Shown in pieces: positions 35,131 to 43,893 of a stretch of DNA of 64,000 nucleotides (positions are counted from its first letter, which is position 1; each line of letters begins with the position of its first letter). The notes beneath the pieces were generated by a model that saw only the letters and a program-made list of their open reading frames with translations, searched no databases and was not told where the DNA came from. Origin of the DNA: Geobacter sp. (GTDB lineage Bacteria > Desulfobacterota > Desulfuromonadia > Geobacterales > Geobacteraceae). The translations under genes were made by a program, and so were the position numbers. The DNA is taken from assembly GCA_003499925.1 (NCBI GenBank), contig DNRQ01000038.1, forward strand, positions 15,401 through 79,400, read 5' to 3'.

Positions 35131-36033
35131 ATGACCTTACGAGATACTTTTTACTACCTCGCCGGAATCGGCTTTCTGTTCCTGGCAAAAGCCAAGAATG
35201 TCATGAAGGGTTATTCCTCACCGAAGCCGTTCGACATTTTCGAGACTGCCAGATGTATCGAGTATGATCTCAGCGTTGCCCAATCCTGGTTGTCCCAGCT
35301 CCGGGAATATACCCAGGCCGATGACACCCTTGCCGGCAAGAAGGTACTTGAACTCGGACCTGGCTCCGATTTGGGGATCGGCATCTATCTCCTTTCCAAG
35401 GGGTGTGCGCAGTACCATGCCTGTGACGTGAATGACCTGATGAAATCCACCCCGGACTCCTTTTATGAGCGGTTCTTCGAGAAGTTGCAGGCAATGCATG
35501 ATCAGCCGGATCTGGATTTGCTGAAAAGAGAGGTAAAGGAGGCGAAGGCAGGAAAACCATCACGGCTTAACTATGTGGTCCGCGACGATTTTGATCTCGT
35601 TTCTGCTTTCGGAGCAACTTCAGTGGATCTTGTCTTCAGCCAGGCAGCCTTTGAGCACTTTGACGATGTTGCTGCGACTATCTCGCAGCTTAGCGCGGTC
35701 TGTAAACCTGGAGCAACATTGGTCGCGGAAATCGACCTGAAGACCCACTCCAGATGGATTCGCGACCGGGATCCGAACAACATCTATCGATACCCAAGTT
35801 GTCTCTACAACGCATTTTGGTTCCGTGGCATTCCCAACAGGGTGCGTCCTTTTCAATACCGGGAGGCACTCGAGCGCTTCGGGTGGACCGATGTGTCAAT
35901 CATCCCCCGCAAGAAACTCAGTGCCAACAGAGGCGACTGCTCCGGCATGAACCAGGCTTTTGCCGAAAAGAAAAACCAGATGGATTATTTATCGATCATG
36001 ATTTGCGCAAAAAAAGCCGAAATGGGAAGCTAA
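35131..36033 (+). CDS. Class I SAM-dependent methyltransferase
   Basis: 300 residues from the ATG at 35131 after AAGGAAGG. Motif I of the SAM site is VLELGPGSDLGIGIYLLSKG, with an acidic second strand (YHACDVND), VDLVFSQAAFEHF for motif IV and KPGATLVAEIDL for motif V. It lacks membrane helices apart from a hydrophobic N terminus (TFYYLAGIGFLFLAKA) that may bind the membrane. It probably caps or decorates the glycan; the target is not known. Confidence 0.85.
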   Translation: MTLRDTFYYLAGIGFLFLAKAKNVMKGYSSPKPFDIFETARCIEYDLSVAQSWLSQLREYTQADDTLAGKKVLELGPGSDLGIGIYLLSKGCAQYHACDVNDLMKSTPDSFYERFFEKLQAMHDQPDLDLLKREVKEAKAGKPSRLNYVVRDDFDLVSAFGATSVDLVFSQAAFEHFDDVAATISQLSAVCKPGATLVAEIDLKTHSRWIRDRDPNNIYRYPSCLYNAFWFRGIPNRVRPFQYREALERFGWTDVSIIPRKKLSANRGDCSGMNQAFAEKKNQMDYLSIMICAKKAEMGS

Positions 36034-36071
36034 TTAGCCCAAATCCTCTGGAAGTTCAGGAACTGTCGCCG

Positions 36072-38897
36072 ATGTGTCTTCGATCGCTGGAACTCAAGGG
36101 GATCTGCATCCTCACCTTGCTCTGCGTGACATTGCTTCTGCTGGGGATACCGTTTCTTCCCGCCGCCGATGCCTCTCGTCAGGAGCTAAAGGCTGCTCCG
36201 CTCCCGCTTCGCCTGGAAGTAGATGCGGAACGCCGTGGGCGTGCCTTTTACGGCGGTCTTCAGACCATCGTCAGCATCGGCGCGGCGCTGCATTTTGTGG
36301 AACCTGCCCCGCTCGGGGGCGACAGGAAACGCATCTTCAGCGGTCCCTGGAATGGCGATCTCCGGCAGGGGCTTCCCGGCAGCCATACCTTGTCCGGCCG
36401 CGATGCCAAATCGGGAGCGGAGTACCTCATCCTGATCCGCCAAGTCGACGCCGGGAACCTGAAGGTCGACTTCTCCTTTACCGCTCCGTCCCGCCCCGCC
36501 GACCTCTCCTTCGACATCCTGAAATTGTCCGGCGACCTCTTTGCCGGGGCTGGACTTGAGAGCCTGCCGCAGGCGTTGCATGATGCCGGTGAGGTGCCGA
36601 CAAAGCCGTCGCCGGCTGCCAGACGCATCATGCTCACCGGCAAGAACCGGGTCCGGGTGAGGGGAGCCCTTTGCGACATCGAGGTAACCGACCTGCTCGG
36701 CTCCTCTTCCATTCTCGTTGCGGACTGCCGTCTGGTCCCCTGGGACCGGGAAAAATCGATCAACTTCAACGTCGACAGTATTTCCCTTGATCCCGGCAGG
36801 TCGTACCAGTTCAGCTATTCGGTTCGCTCTCTTCCCCCTTCCCGGACCTCGCTGATCCGAAACGACAGGGCCGTCGGCAGTCCGGTCCCGGCTGGCGACC
36901 AAGGCGCCGGATTCGGCGCCGCGCCGAAGTATATGCTGCAAGCTCCGGGCTTCTTCCAGCTGCAAGGGGATACCGTCATCTGCGGCAACCCACGCGGGAG
37001 TGCGGAACGCGTCCTCGCCGCAGAGTTGCGCCGCCAGGCCTCTTTGCAATGTGAGGTCGTTGCACCCGGGTCGTCCGGTTTCGGCAGGGGAATCCGGATC
37101 GAGCAGCAAGCTCTTTCGGCAAAGGATAAACTCCCTCCCGAAGGGTATGAACTCAGCGTCAATCGCGACGGCGTCGTGATCCGGGGCGCTGATGCACGCG
37201 GCTGTCTGTACGGAGCGCATGCACTGCTGAACCGCCTGCTGCCGGTTCAGGGGGGATGGCGGGTTGCCAGCGGGACCCGGCGTGATTGGCCCGACCTGCC
37301 CCAAAGGGGGGCATGTATCGAAATGTCCCCGGCGCTGCGGGACGTGGCCCTGTTCAAGCGCTACCTCGATGCGATCTCCCGCTCCGGTGGCAACCTGGTG
37401 ATCTTCCTTCATGATCCGATCCGGGTTGCCGGGTGGCGCAAGGGAGCCGGCAACAAGGGGTGGACGCCGGAGCAGCTGGCGGAAATAGCAGCCTATGCCC
37501 GTTTCCTCCAGCTGGAGGTCTGGGCGGGGATCGGATCGGCCTTCAAGAGCGCCGATTTTCCCGGACTGTCGGTGGCCAAGGGTGCCAATTTTTACGATCC
37601 GTCCCAGGAGGGCTCCTACCGTCTCCTTTTCGGTCTCTACGACCAGCTGCTGGCCGTCTACCAACCTTCCACGCTGCTGATCAGCCACGATGAGATGCGG
37701 GGGCTTTCCTCCTACGCCGCGGCCATGAAGTCGAGCGAGGCCGATATCTTCGCCCGCGATGTCACAAGGAGCCGAAACTGGCTTGCCGAGAGGGGGGTGG
37801 CAACGGCCATCTGGGGTGACATGCTGCTCGATCACGGCCGCTGGGAAAAGGAGGTCGGCGCGGCCAACAGCAGCAACCCGTTCTTCAGTTCCGGAGCGAC
37901 CCATGAGGCGCTCGACCAACTGCCGCGCGACGTGGTGATCCTGGACTGGCACTACGACATGAGGAAGCAATATCGCAGCGTGGAGCATTTCCGCAGCCGC
38001 GGTTTCCGGGTGCTGGGCGCCTCATGGCACGACCCGCAGGCCGCCCGGTCGCTGGCGCTGAGCGTGAAGCAATTCGGCGGGCAGGGGATCATCGCCACCG
38101 ACTGGGGATTACTGCGCACCATGGCGCCGGCCGCAACCACCTTGTCGGCTCCCCTTTGCGGCTGGTCTTCCCAGTGCTCTGGGGAAGGCAATGGCGACCT
38201 TGAGTTTCTTGCCGGCTACCTGCGGGACCGCGATTTCCAGGTATCCACATACAGGCAGAGTCCCGTGGCACTGGGAGAAGCCGCCAATCGGTCCACCTGG
38301 GACGCGGTGCAGGGATCGGGGAGGGGGATCTTCGACGTCGGTCCGGTGCTCGATCTCCGGGCATTGGCGTCGGGGTGGCAAAGCTTTGCGGGGGTGATGT
38401 TCGATGTTGATTCCCCCGGCAGGGGAAAGAGGAACAACTGCATTGTCGCGGCCGGCAAGGTCGGCGCCGGGGAGCTCCCGGCAGACTCGGTCACCTTGCC
38501 TGGTGCTGCTCCCCCGGTACGCGCCATCGCTTTTCTGCACACCGCTTTTGTGGCGGAGCCGCAAGTAGCTCTGCGCGAGCTAGGGGAATACCTCATCGAG
38601 TATCAAAGCGGGCGAAAAGTCCGGGTCCCTCTGCAGGAAAACTGGAACATCACGGACCTCCGTTGCACCGAGTCGCTTAGGCGAAATCCCTGGACCTTTT
38701 CCAGAAGCCCCGATGTCCTGGCCGGATCCCGCCCGGGTTGGCGAGGGTATTCCGCGAGCGGCATCCCGCTGAACGCACAGATGTTCATCTGGCAAAATCC
38801 CTTTCCCGAGGAAAAGATCAGCCGCCTCACTTTGAGGGGATCGGGCTCCGTGCCGCACTCCCGCGTCGCCCTTTTGGGGGTTACGCTGCTGCAATGA
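36072..38897 (+). CDS. GH20-like exported glycoside hydrolase
   Basis: 941 residues from the ATG at 36072 (AGGA upstream), giving an N-terminal membrane/signal segment ICILTLLCVTLLLLGIPFLP. An unassigned beta-rich part (about 50-290) is followed by a GH20 domain-2-like module (GYELSVNRDGVVIRGADARG, about 360-395) and a TIM-barrel-like catalytic region at 410-720. D540-E541 in LISHDEM stands where beta-N-acetylhexosaminidases have their D-E pair. WGDMLLDHG and DWHYDMRKQY also occur in the protein encoded at 43894. It likely trims or degrades N-acetylhexosamine-containing polymer outside the cytoplasm. A much longer open frame from 35754 overlaps the methyltransferase gene and is rejected as start. 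Confidence 0.75.
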   Translation: MCLRSLELKGICILTLLCVTLLLLGIPFLPAADASRQELKAAPLPLRLEVDAERRGRAFYGGLQTIVSIGAALHFVEPAPLGGDRKRIFSGPWNGDLRQGLPGSHTLSGRDAKSGAEYLILIRQVDAGNLKVDFSFTAPSRPADLSFDILKLSGDLFAGAGLESLPQALHDAGEVPTKPSPAARRIMLTGKNRVRVRGALCDIEVTDLLGSSSILVADCRLVPWDREKSINFNVDSISLDPGRSYQFSYSVRSLPPSRTSLIRNDRAVGSPVPAGDQGAGFGAAPKYMLQAPGFFQLQGDTVICGNPRGSAERVLAAELRRQASLQCEVVAPGSSGFGRGIRIEQQALSAKDKLPPEGYELSVNRDGVVIRGADARGCLYGAHALLNRLLPVQGGWRVASGTRRDWPDLPQRGACIEMSPALRDVALFKRYLDAISRSGGNLVIFLHDPIRVAGWRKGAGNKGWTPEQLAEIAAYARFLQLEVWAGIGSAFKSADFPGLSVAKGANFYDPSQEGSYRLLFGLYDQLLAVYQPSTLLISHDEMRGLSSYAAAMKSSEADIFARDVTRSRNWLAERGVATAIWGDMLLDHGRWEKEVGAANSSNPFFSSGATHEALDQLPRDVVILDWHYDMRKQYRSVEHFRSRGFRVLGASWHDPQAARSLALSVKQFGGQGIIATDWGLLRTMAPAATTLSAPLCGWSSQCSGEGNGDLEFLAGYLRDRDFQVSTYRQSPVALGEAANRSTWDAVQGSGRGIFDVGPVLDLRALASGWQSFAGVMFDVDSPGRGKRNNCIVAAGKVGAGELPADSVTLPGAAPPVRAIAFLHTAFVAEPQVALRELGEYLIEYQSGRKVRVPLQENWNITDLRCTESLRRNPWTFSRSPDVLAGSRPGWRGYSASGIPLNAQMFIWQNPFPEEKISRLTLRGSGSVPHSRVALLGVTLLQ

Positions 38898-39239
38898 AAC
38901 TCTGCATTAGCTCAACGGTCGCGAATTTGTAACTGACGGCTCAGTCACTGTGAACAAACTGGCCATAAGGTGATGTGAACGAGGACATGTTTCCGTGGAA
39001 AGCAGTGGAAGGGCTTAGCCAGGACGAGAGTGAAGAGCAAGGGTCACGGAGTTCAACAAGGTCAGTAGATCAGGGCTTCGAAGTGGTGGAACAGGGCAGA
39101 TAGACAACCTCAAGGTTAAGCGGTTATCTTTGCCAACAAGCGGAAATCAGGCGTGTTTCACTTTTGACCTGCCGATAATCAGGAAACGGTTTTCGTCGTC
39201 AGAATGGTCCTGATCTGGGAAAACATGTGAAAGGATTGT
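38898..39239. other. Non-coding scar region
   Basis: No convincing gene. A 38-codon frame from 38987 (MFPWKAVEGLSQDESEEQGS) is of no recognised family. The region begins with one copy of a 16-bp direct repeat (38918-38933) whose other copy is at 39445. It looks like a remnant of a former insertion or of deleted genes. Confidence 0.5.
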
Positions 39240-39460
39240 ATGACACAACCGGACATGATGCAAGAGGCTGATACGTTAGCTGAACTTTCGTCGCACCGGG
39301 TCGCTCACCTTGACCGTGAAGAATCATTTGAGCGCTTCAAGCAGGAGACCAAGGATCGGTGGAAGGACTATCTTGCTACCGGTAAGGCCGTGGCTGATGC
39401 TGTCGTCTGCAATACCTTCTCGAACCCCAACCCCAGCTGGCCATGTCGCGAATTTGTAAC
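38918..39460. repeat. 16-bp direct repeats flanking a scar
   Basis: GTCGCGAATTTGTAAC occurs at 38918-38933 and exactly again at 39445-39460. The 511 bp between them hold an antitoxin remnant. The repeats may be recombination junctions, insertion-site duplications or two ends of a decayed element. Confidence 0.65.
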
Positions 39461-39470
39461 CAGACCTTAA
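39240..39470 (+). pseudogene. Remnant of a CopG/RHH-type antitoxin gene
   Basis: A 76-codon frame. EESFERFKQETKDRWKDYLA followed by TGKAV matches the mid-part of small ribbon-helix-helix antitoxins of RelE/ParE systems, where a helix-forming 'E-x-x-x-W-L' end normally follows. Here the frame changes to an unrelated tail (CNTFSNPNPSWPCREFVTRP) that runs into the 16-bp repeat, so the original C terminus is lost by frameshift or deletion. No toxin gene follows. Confidence 0.6.
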
Positions 39471-39688
39471 CCTTGAATTGATCCCACCGAAATACTTCTT
39501 TGTTAATCTTCAGCATCCGTCGGTGCCGGAGCCTGCCCAAAGGAGCTCCGCCACCCGCCTCGCGGTTTCCCTGTCACCATCTCTCGATCAGCGCCGATTC
39601 CCCTTGCGGCTCAAAGGGGCGACTGCTCCCATTTTCCGGCATGAGCGTCAGCATGCCGTGCCGGTCCGCCGGGAAACGAGGAAAAACC

Positions 39689-40864
39689 ATGCGCATCGCC
39701 TACATAGCCGTCAAAGGGATTCCTCATGGGGGGGGCGTCGAGAAGGTCACCGAGGAAATCGGCTCCCGACTGGCTCTCAAGGGACACGACATCCTGGTCT
39801 ACGCGAGCCGCGACTTCGGCACCCGCGACGGGATGCACAGGGGGATGCGGATCAAGACGGTACCCTCCATCAACACCAAGTCGCTGCACAAGCTCTCCAT
39901 CTGCCTGATGGCGACCCTCGACGTGATCCTGCGCGAGAAGGTCGACCTGGTACATTTCCACGCCATCGGGCCGTCGCTCTTCTCCGTCTTCCCCCGGCTC
40001 TTCGGCATCCCGACGGTGGTGCAGGTGCACGGGCTGGAGCGCAAGCGCGACAAGTGGGGAATTCTGGGGAGGCTCTTCCTGGGCTTTGCCGAACTGTCGG
40101 TCTTCTTCCTGCCGAACCGGGCCACCGCGGTCTCCCGCGTGCTGCAGGCGTATTTCAAAGAGCTCTACGGCAGGAAGGTGAGCTACATCCCCAACGGGGT
40201 CACCCCGGAGCCGGACCGCTCACCCTCCTGGCTCACGACACAAGGTATCGCGCCCCGGCGCTACATCCTGTTCGCCGCGCGTCTGGTCGAGGAGAAGGGG
40301 GCGCATTTTCTCATCGAGGCGTTTCTCGGGATGGAGACCGATCTGCAACTGGTGATCGCGGGGGACGCCGCGCACATGGAGGGTTACAAGGGACGCCTGG
40401 CCCGGCTGGCGCAGGGGGATCCGCGCATCGTCTTCACCGGCTTTGTGACCGGCGAGCCGCTCGCCGAGCTCTACAGCAACGCCTACCTTTTTTGTCTCCC
40501 CTCGACCCTGGAGGGGCTCCCGATCGCGCTTCTGGAGGCGATGAGTTACGGCAACTGCTGCCTGGTGAGCGACATTCCCGAGAACCTGGAGGCGACGGGG
40601 GATGCCGCGTACAGCTTCAAGAACCGCGACGCGCAGGATCTGCGCCGGGTGCTTTGCCAACTGGCCGCAGATCCCGGGCGGGTCGCGTCGAAAAGGGAGG
40701 AGGCACGGGGGCACGTGCGCCGCAACTACTCCTGGGACCGTGCCACCCTGGATATGGAGTCGCTGTACCATTCCCTCCCCGGCATCAAGGGAGTCCCCGA
40801 CATCAAGGTCTTGCCCGAGATCCAGTTGGACCACGGCTACCTCCCGCAACAGGATATAGGATAA
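39689..40864 (+). CDS. GT4 glycosyltransferase
   Basis: 391 residues from the ATG at 39689 (CGAGGAAAA upstream). GT-B: IPHGGGVEKVTEEIGSRLAL at the N terminus, LFAARLVEEKGAHFLIEAF and STLEGLPIALLEAMSYGNCC in the C-terminal domain. First gene of unit (c), three bases before the radical SAM gene. About 200 bp upstream of its start are free of genes and hold a CCCCTTGCGGCTCAAAGGGG hairpin near 39600, which might be a terminator or attenuator-like structure. Confidence 0.9.
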   Translation: MRIAYIAVKGIPHGGGVEKVTEEIGSRLALKGHDILVYASRDFGTRDGMHRGMRIKTVPSINTKSLHKLSICLMATLDVILREKVDLVHFHAIGPSLFSVFPRLFGIPTVVQVHGLERKRDKWGILGRLFLGFAELSVFFLPNRATAVSRVLQAYFKELYGRKVSYIPNGVTPEPDRSPSWLTTQGIAPRRYILFAARLVEEKGAHFLIEAFLGMETDLQLVIAGDAAHMEGYKGRLARLAQGDPRIVFTGFVTGEPLAELYSNAYLFCLPSTLEGLPIALLEAMSYGNCCLVSDIPENLEATGDAAYSFKNRDAQDLRRVLCQLAADPGRVASKREEARGHVRRNYSWDRATLDMESLYHSLPGIKGVPDIKVLPEIQLDHGYLPQQDIG

Positions 40865-40867
40865 TCG

Positions 40868-41824
40868 ATGGACGGCATCGTCGCTGTTACCTACCGCTGC
40901 AACTGCAAATGCCTCATGTGCGACACCTGGAAACATCCCAGCCCGAAGGGGGGCGAGATCCTTCCCCGCCATCTGGAGAAACTCCCCCGGCTCACCCGGC
41001 TGAACATCACCGGCGGCGAGCCGTTCATCCGCGAGGACCTGGACGAGATACTGGGCGTGGTCAAGAAAAAGGCGAAGCGGGTCGTCATCAGCAGCAACGG
41101 CCTTTTGACCAGCCGCATCCTCGATGTGATGGGGCGTCACCGCGACGTCGGCATCAGGCTCAGTTTCGACGGGGTGGGCGAGACCCACGACGCGATCCGC
41201 GGGGTCCGGGGCAGCCACGACCGGGCGCTGGAGACGCTCAGGGGGCTTAAGTCGCTGGGCATCAGGGACTTGGGGATCGCGGTCACCATCTCGGACCGTA
41301 ACGCCGGCGAACTGGTGCCGCTTTTTGCTCTGGCCCGGCGCGAAGGGGTGGAACTCGCCACCGCCATCCTGCACAACGCCTACTACTTTCATAAAGAGGA
41401 CAACGAGATCCGCGACAAGGCGCTGGTCGGGGAGGGGATCGAGGGGCTGATCCGTGCCTACCTCGCCTCCTCCTCCCCCAAGGACTGGTTCCGCGCCTAC
41501 TTCACCAGGGGGATCGTCGAGCACATGCACGGCCGCCAGCGCCCGCTCAAGTGCACCATGGCCTGCGATTCGTTCTTCGTCGACCCCTACGGTCTCCTGC
41601 GACCCTGCAACGTCATGGATTTCCCCTTCGGAAACCTCGGCGAAGCGGGGTTCGACGCCATCTGGAACGGCCCGCAAGCGGCGGAGGCGCGCCGCAGGGT
41701 GGCCTGCTGCCCGAGCAACTGCTGGATGATCGGCAGCGTCGGCCACCTGATGCGGCAGCAAGTCTGGTCCCCCTTTGCCTGGATCGTGCGCAACAAGTGG
41801 CTCGGGCACCCGGAGGCGGCATGA
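40868..41824 (+). CDS. Radical SAM protein with SPASM-type C terminus
   Basis: 318 residues. The CxxxCxxC cluster motif is C11-x3-C15-x2-C18 (RCNCKCLMC), followed by LNITGGEPFIRED (SAM-binding GGE) and ISSNGLL. The C-terminal third has further cysteines (CTMACDSFFVDPYGLLRPC and CCPSNC) as in SPASM/twitch domains that hold auxiliary Fe-S clusters. Such enzymes often modify peptides but some act on sugars or lipids. It sits between a GT4 gene and an exosortase gene, overlapping the latter by ATGA, so it may modify sorted proteins or the glycan; neither is shown. Confidence 0.87.
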   Translation: MDGIVAVTYRCNCKCLMCDTWKHPSPKGGEILPRHLEKLPRLTRLNITGGEPFIREDLDEILGVVKKKAKRVVISSNGLLTSRILDVMGRHRDVGIRLSFDGVGETHDAIRGVRGSHDRALETLRGLKSLGIRDLGIAVTISDRNAGELVPLFALARREGVELATAILHNAYYFHKEDNEIRDKALVGEGIEGLIRAYLASSSPKDWFRAYFTRGIVEHMHGRQRPLKCTMACDSFFVDPYGLLRPCNVMDFPFGNLGEAGFDAIWNGPQAAEARRRVACCPSNCWMIGSVGHLMRQQVWSPFAWIVRNKWLGHPEAA

Positions 41825-43479
41825 GCTCCGAAGGCGCCGCCCTGTCGGCTTTCCGGTTGCGGGCCGCCTTGCTGACTCTGCTGTTTCTGGCCGCCTACTG
41901 GGCGCCGCTTCAGGGGATGGCCCACGTCTGGCAGAGCAACGAGGACTACTCCTACGGTCCCTTGATACCGCTCGTCTCGCTCTACCTGCTCTGGGAGAGG
42001 CGCGCCGAGCTGGCCCGGGTGGAGCGCCGCGCATCCTGGAAGCTCTTCCCGCCCCTTTGCGCCATGCTGCTCCTCTCGCTCTACGGCGTGCTCGGCTCCA
42101 GCGGCAACATCGCCCTGCCGTCGATCCCCATCCTGATCTTGCTGATCACCGCCTTCTGCTTCGGCACCGGATTGGCCGGGGTCGCGCTCCTGCCGCTTGG
42201 CTTCCTGATCTTCATGGTCCCGGTCCCCGCCGTACTGGAGCGGACTCTCGGGATGTATCTGAAGTCGGTGTCGTCGCTGCTTGGGGGGGAGGTGGTCAGG
42301 GCCTGCGGCATCCCGGTATTCGTGAGCGGCAACCTCATCGACCTGGGGGTCACCAAGCTGCAGGTGGTCGACGCCTGCAACGGGCTGCGCTACCTGTTTC
42401 CGCTGATCGCCATCGGGGTGGTCTACGCCTACCTCTTCGAGCGCGCCACCTGGAAGCGCCTTTTCTGTGTGGTGGCCACCGTCCCGATCGCCGTCCTCGT
42501 CAACGGCCTGCGCATCGGTATCACCGGCGTTCTCGCCAACCGTTACGGCGCCGCGGCAGCGGAGGGATTTTTCCACGACTTCACCGGCTGGGCCATGTTC
42601 CTGGTCGCCTTCGGATTTCTCGCCCTGACCGGAAGGCTCCTTGCCCTGTTCCCCCCCAGGATGGGGGCGCCGAGCCGGACGGAGGCGATAGGCGGATCGG
42701 AGCCGGAAGGCGATCGGAAGATGGCAGGCGGGTCGGAGGTGACAGGCGGGTCACTGGCGGTCAGGGAGTCGGAGGTGGCCAGGGAGTCGGAGGCGGCAGG
42801 GCGGTCGAAAGCGGCCGCGAAGGCGGAGTTGGCGCCTTTCGTCACAGCCGTTCTTTTGTTGCTCCTGGTCGGTGCCTTTACCTGGAGTACCGGGTCGCTG
42901 CCGCCGGTGCAGCTCAAGAGCGGCATGGCCTCCTTCCCGACGCAGTTTGCCGGTTGGCAGGGGGACTCCGCCGTCGTCGATCCCGTGACGGTGTCGCTTT
43001 CCGGGGCCGAAGACGCCTTCGCCGCGCTGTATCATGATCAAGCCGGTGAAGCCGTCTCCCTGTATCTCGGCTACCGGGGGAGCGCGTTCATGGAGAACGA
43101 GAACTTCTTCCACTCCCCGACCGCCTGCCTCCCCTCCAGCGGCATGAAGGTAGTCAGCAAACAGGTGAGGAGCGTCCCTGGCGACCCGGTATGGGGGGAG
43201 CTCAAGGTCACCGAGATGCTCCTCGAGGATGGCGGCTCCAGGATGCTGGTCTATTTCTGGTTCCACACCAAAAGCCGGGAGTCGCACGACAAGGAGCTGA
43301 ACCGCTTCCACCTGACGCTCCACGCGCTGGCGCGCGACAACACCTACGACCTCTTCCTGCGGCCGATCACCTACCTCAAGCCCGGGGAGTCCGTCGAGGC
43401 GGGAGAAAAGAGGCTGGACCGTTTCGTCCGTGAGCTTTCCAGGACGACCCGGAGCTTCATCGCGCAGCAGAGCCTGTGA
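41821..43479 (+). CDS. Exosortase-EpsI fusion protein (first copy)
   Basis: 552 residues. Residues 1-285 form an eight-helix exosortase with the catalytic triad C186 (VVDACNGLRYL), R231 (VNGLRIGITG) and H252 (FFHDFTGW). A hydrophilic low-complexity linker follows at about 285-340 with repeated GGS/ESE units, then one more helix (FVTAVLLLLLVGAFTWSTG) and an EpsI-type domain (GWQGDSAVV, YLGYRGSAF, HSPTACLPSSGM). Exosortases cleave PEP-CTERM-like tails; EpsI fusions are typical of the VPLPA-type exosortase group. It starts in the ATGA overlap with the radical SAM gene. The linker is unlike the second copy at 58884. Confidence 0.92.
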   Translation: MSSEGAALSAFRLRAALLTLLFLAAYWAPLQGMAHVWQSNEDYSYGPLIPLVSLYLLWERRAELARVERRASWKLFPPLCAMLLLSLYGVLGSSGNIALPSIPILILLITAFCFGTGLAGVALLPLGFLIFMVPVPAVLERTLGMYLKSVSSLLGGEVVRACGIPVFVSGNLIDLGVTKLQVVDACNGLRYLFPLIAIGVVYAYLFERATWKRLFCVVATVPIAVLVNGLRIGITGVLANRYGAAAAEGFFHDFTGWAMFLVAFGFLALTGRLLALFPPRMGAPSRTEAIGGSEPEGDRKMAGGSEVTGGSLAVRESEVARESEAAGRSKAAAKAELAPFVTAVLLLLLVGAFTWSTGSLPPVQLKSGMASFPTQFAGWQGDSAVVDPVTVSLSGAEDAFAALYHDQAGEAVSLYLGYRGSAFMENENFFHSPTACLPSSGMKVVSKQVRSVPGDPVWGELKVTEMLLEDGGSRMLVYFWFHTKSRESHDKELNRFHLTLHALARDNTYDLFLRPITYLKPGESVEAGEKRLDRFVRELSRTTRSFIAQQSL

Positions 43480-43485
43480 TCGGAA

Positions 43486-43590
43486 ACCTCCCCCCTTTGT
43501 AAAAGGGGGGTCGGGGGGGATTTTACCCAGGTTGCAACGGAGTGCCGACGGCGCTTTAAGGCAAATCCCCCTTTTCCAAAGGGGGGACTT
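43486..43590. repeat. CCCCCTTT/AAAGGGGG palindromic repeat
   Basis: CCCCCTTTGTAAAAGGGGGG and AAATCCCCCTTTTCCAAAGG inverted units flank a 60-bp spacer. The same family is at 55848-55962. It follows the exosortase stop by seven bases. Confidence 0.7.
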
Positions 43591-43764
43591 ATCTTGTGGC
43601 TGCAAATTGGCACAAATCAGGACCTTTTTGAGCGCTTTTGAGAATGCTAGTAGTGATACCACATCTTTCCAAGGCATCTTTTGTTTACCCCACCGTTCCT
43701 CCTCGCATTCCACCTGTTCCCGCTCCCAGACGGCCTCTCGGCTGCGGTTCGCTGAAAAAACGCC
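43591..43764. other. Intergenic stretch without genes
   Basis: No recognisable coding or RNA gene between the palindromic repeat and the conserved promoter-like block. Nothing further seen. Confidence 0.4.
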
Positions 43765-43821
43765 GCGAAATACAATCGTCACACAAATGAAACGGCATTA
43801 AAATGCTGGGATGCTACCTTG
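43765..43821 (+). promoter_or_regulatory. Conserved 57-bp promoter-like block, copy A
   Basis: 48/57 identical to 25301-25357. It has GCGAAATACAATCGTCACAC, AAATGAAAC, the dyad GCATT-AA-AATGC and GATGCTACCTT. Located 72 bp before the GH20-LamG gene. Both copies head polysaccharide units, which suggests shared regulation. Confidence 0.6.
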
Positions 43822-43893
43822 CCGTTTCATGAGAGCCCGAGCCGTCTCTGCGGCGGTTCGGGGACGCGACATGTTCCGTAACGAGGGGAAGGG

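Noticed and set aside
35754..36071. Upstream extension of the GH20-like gene
   Set aside because: Overlaps the methyltransferase gene in another frame and would hide the signal segment.
39478..41250. Plus-strand 590-codon frame over the GT4 and radical SAM genes
   Set aside because: Arg/Gly/Pro-rich shadow; the true frames show full GT4 and CxxxCxxC motifs.
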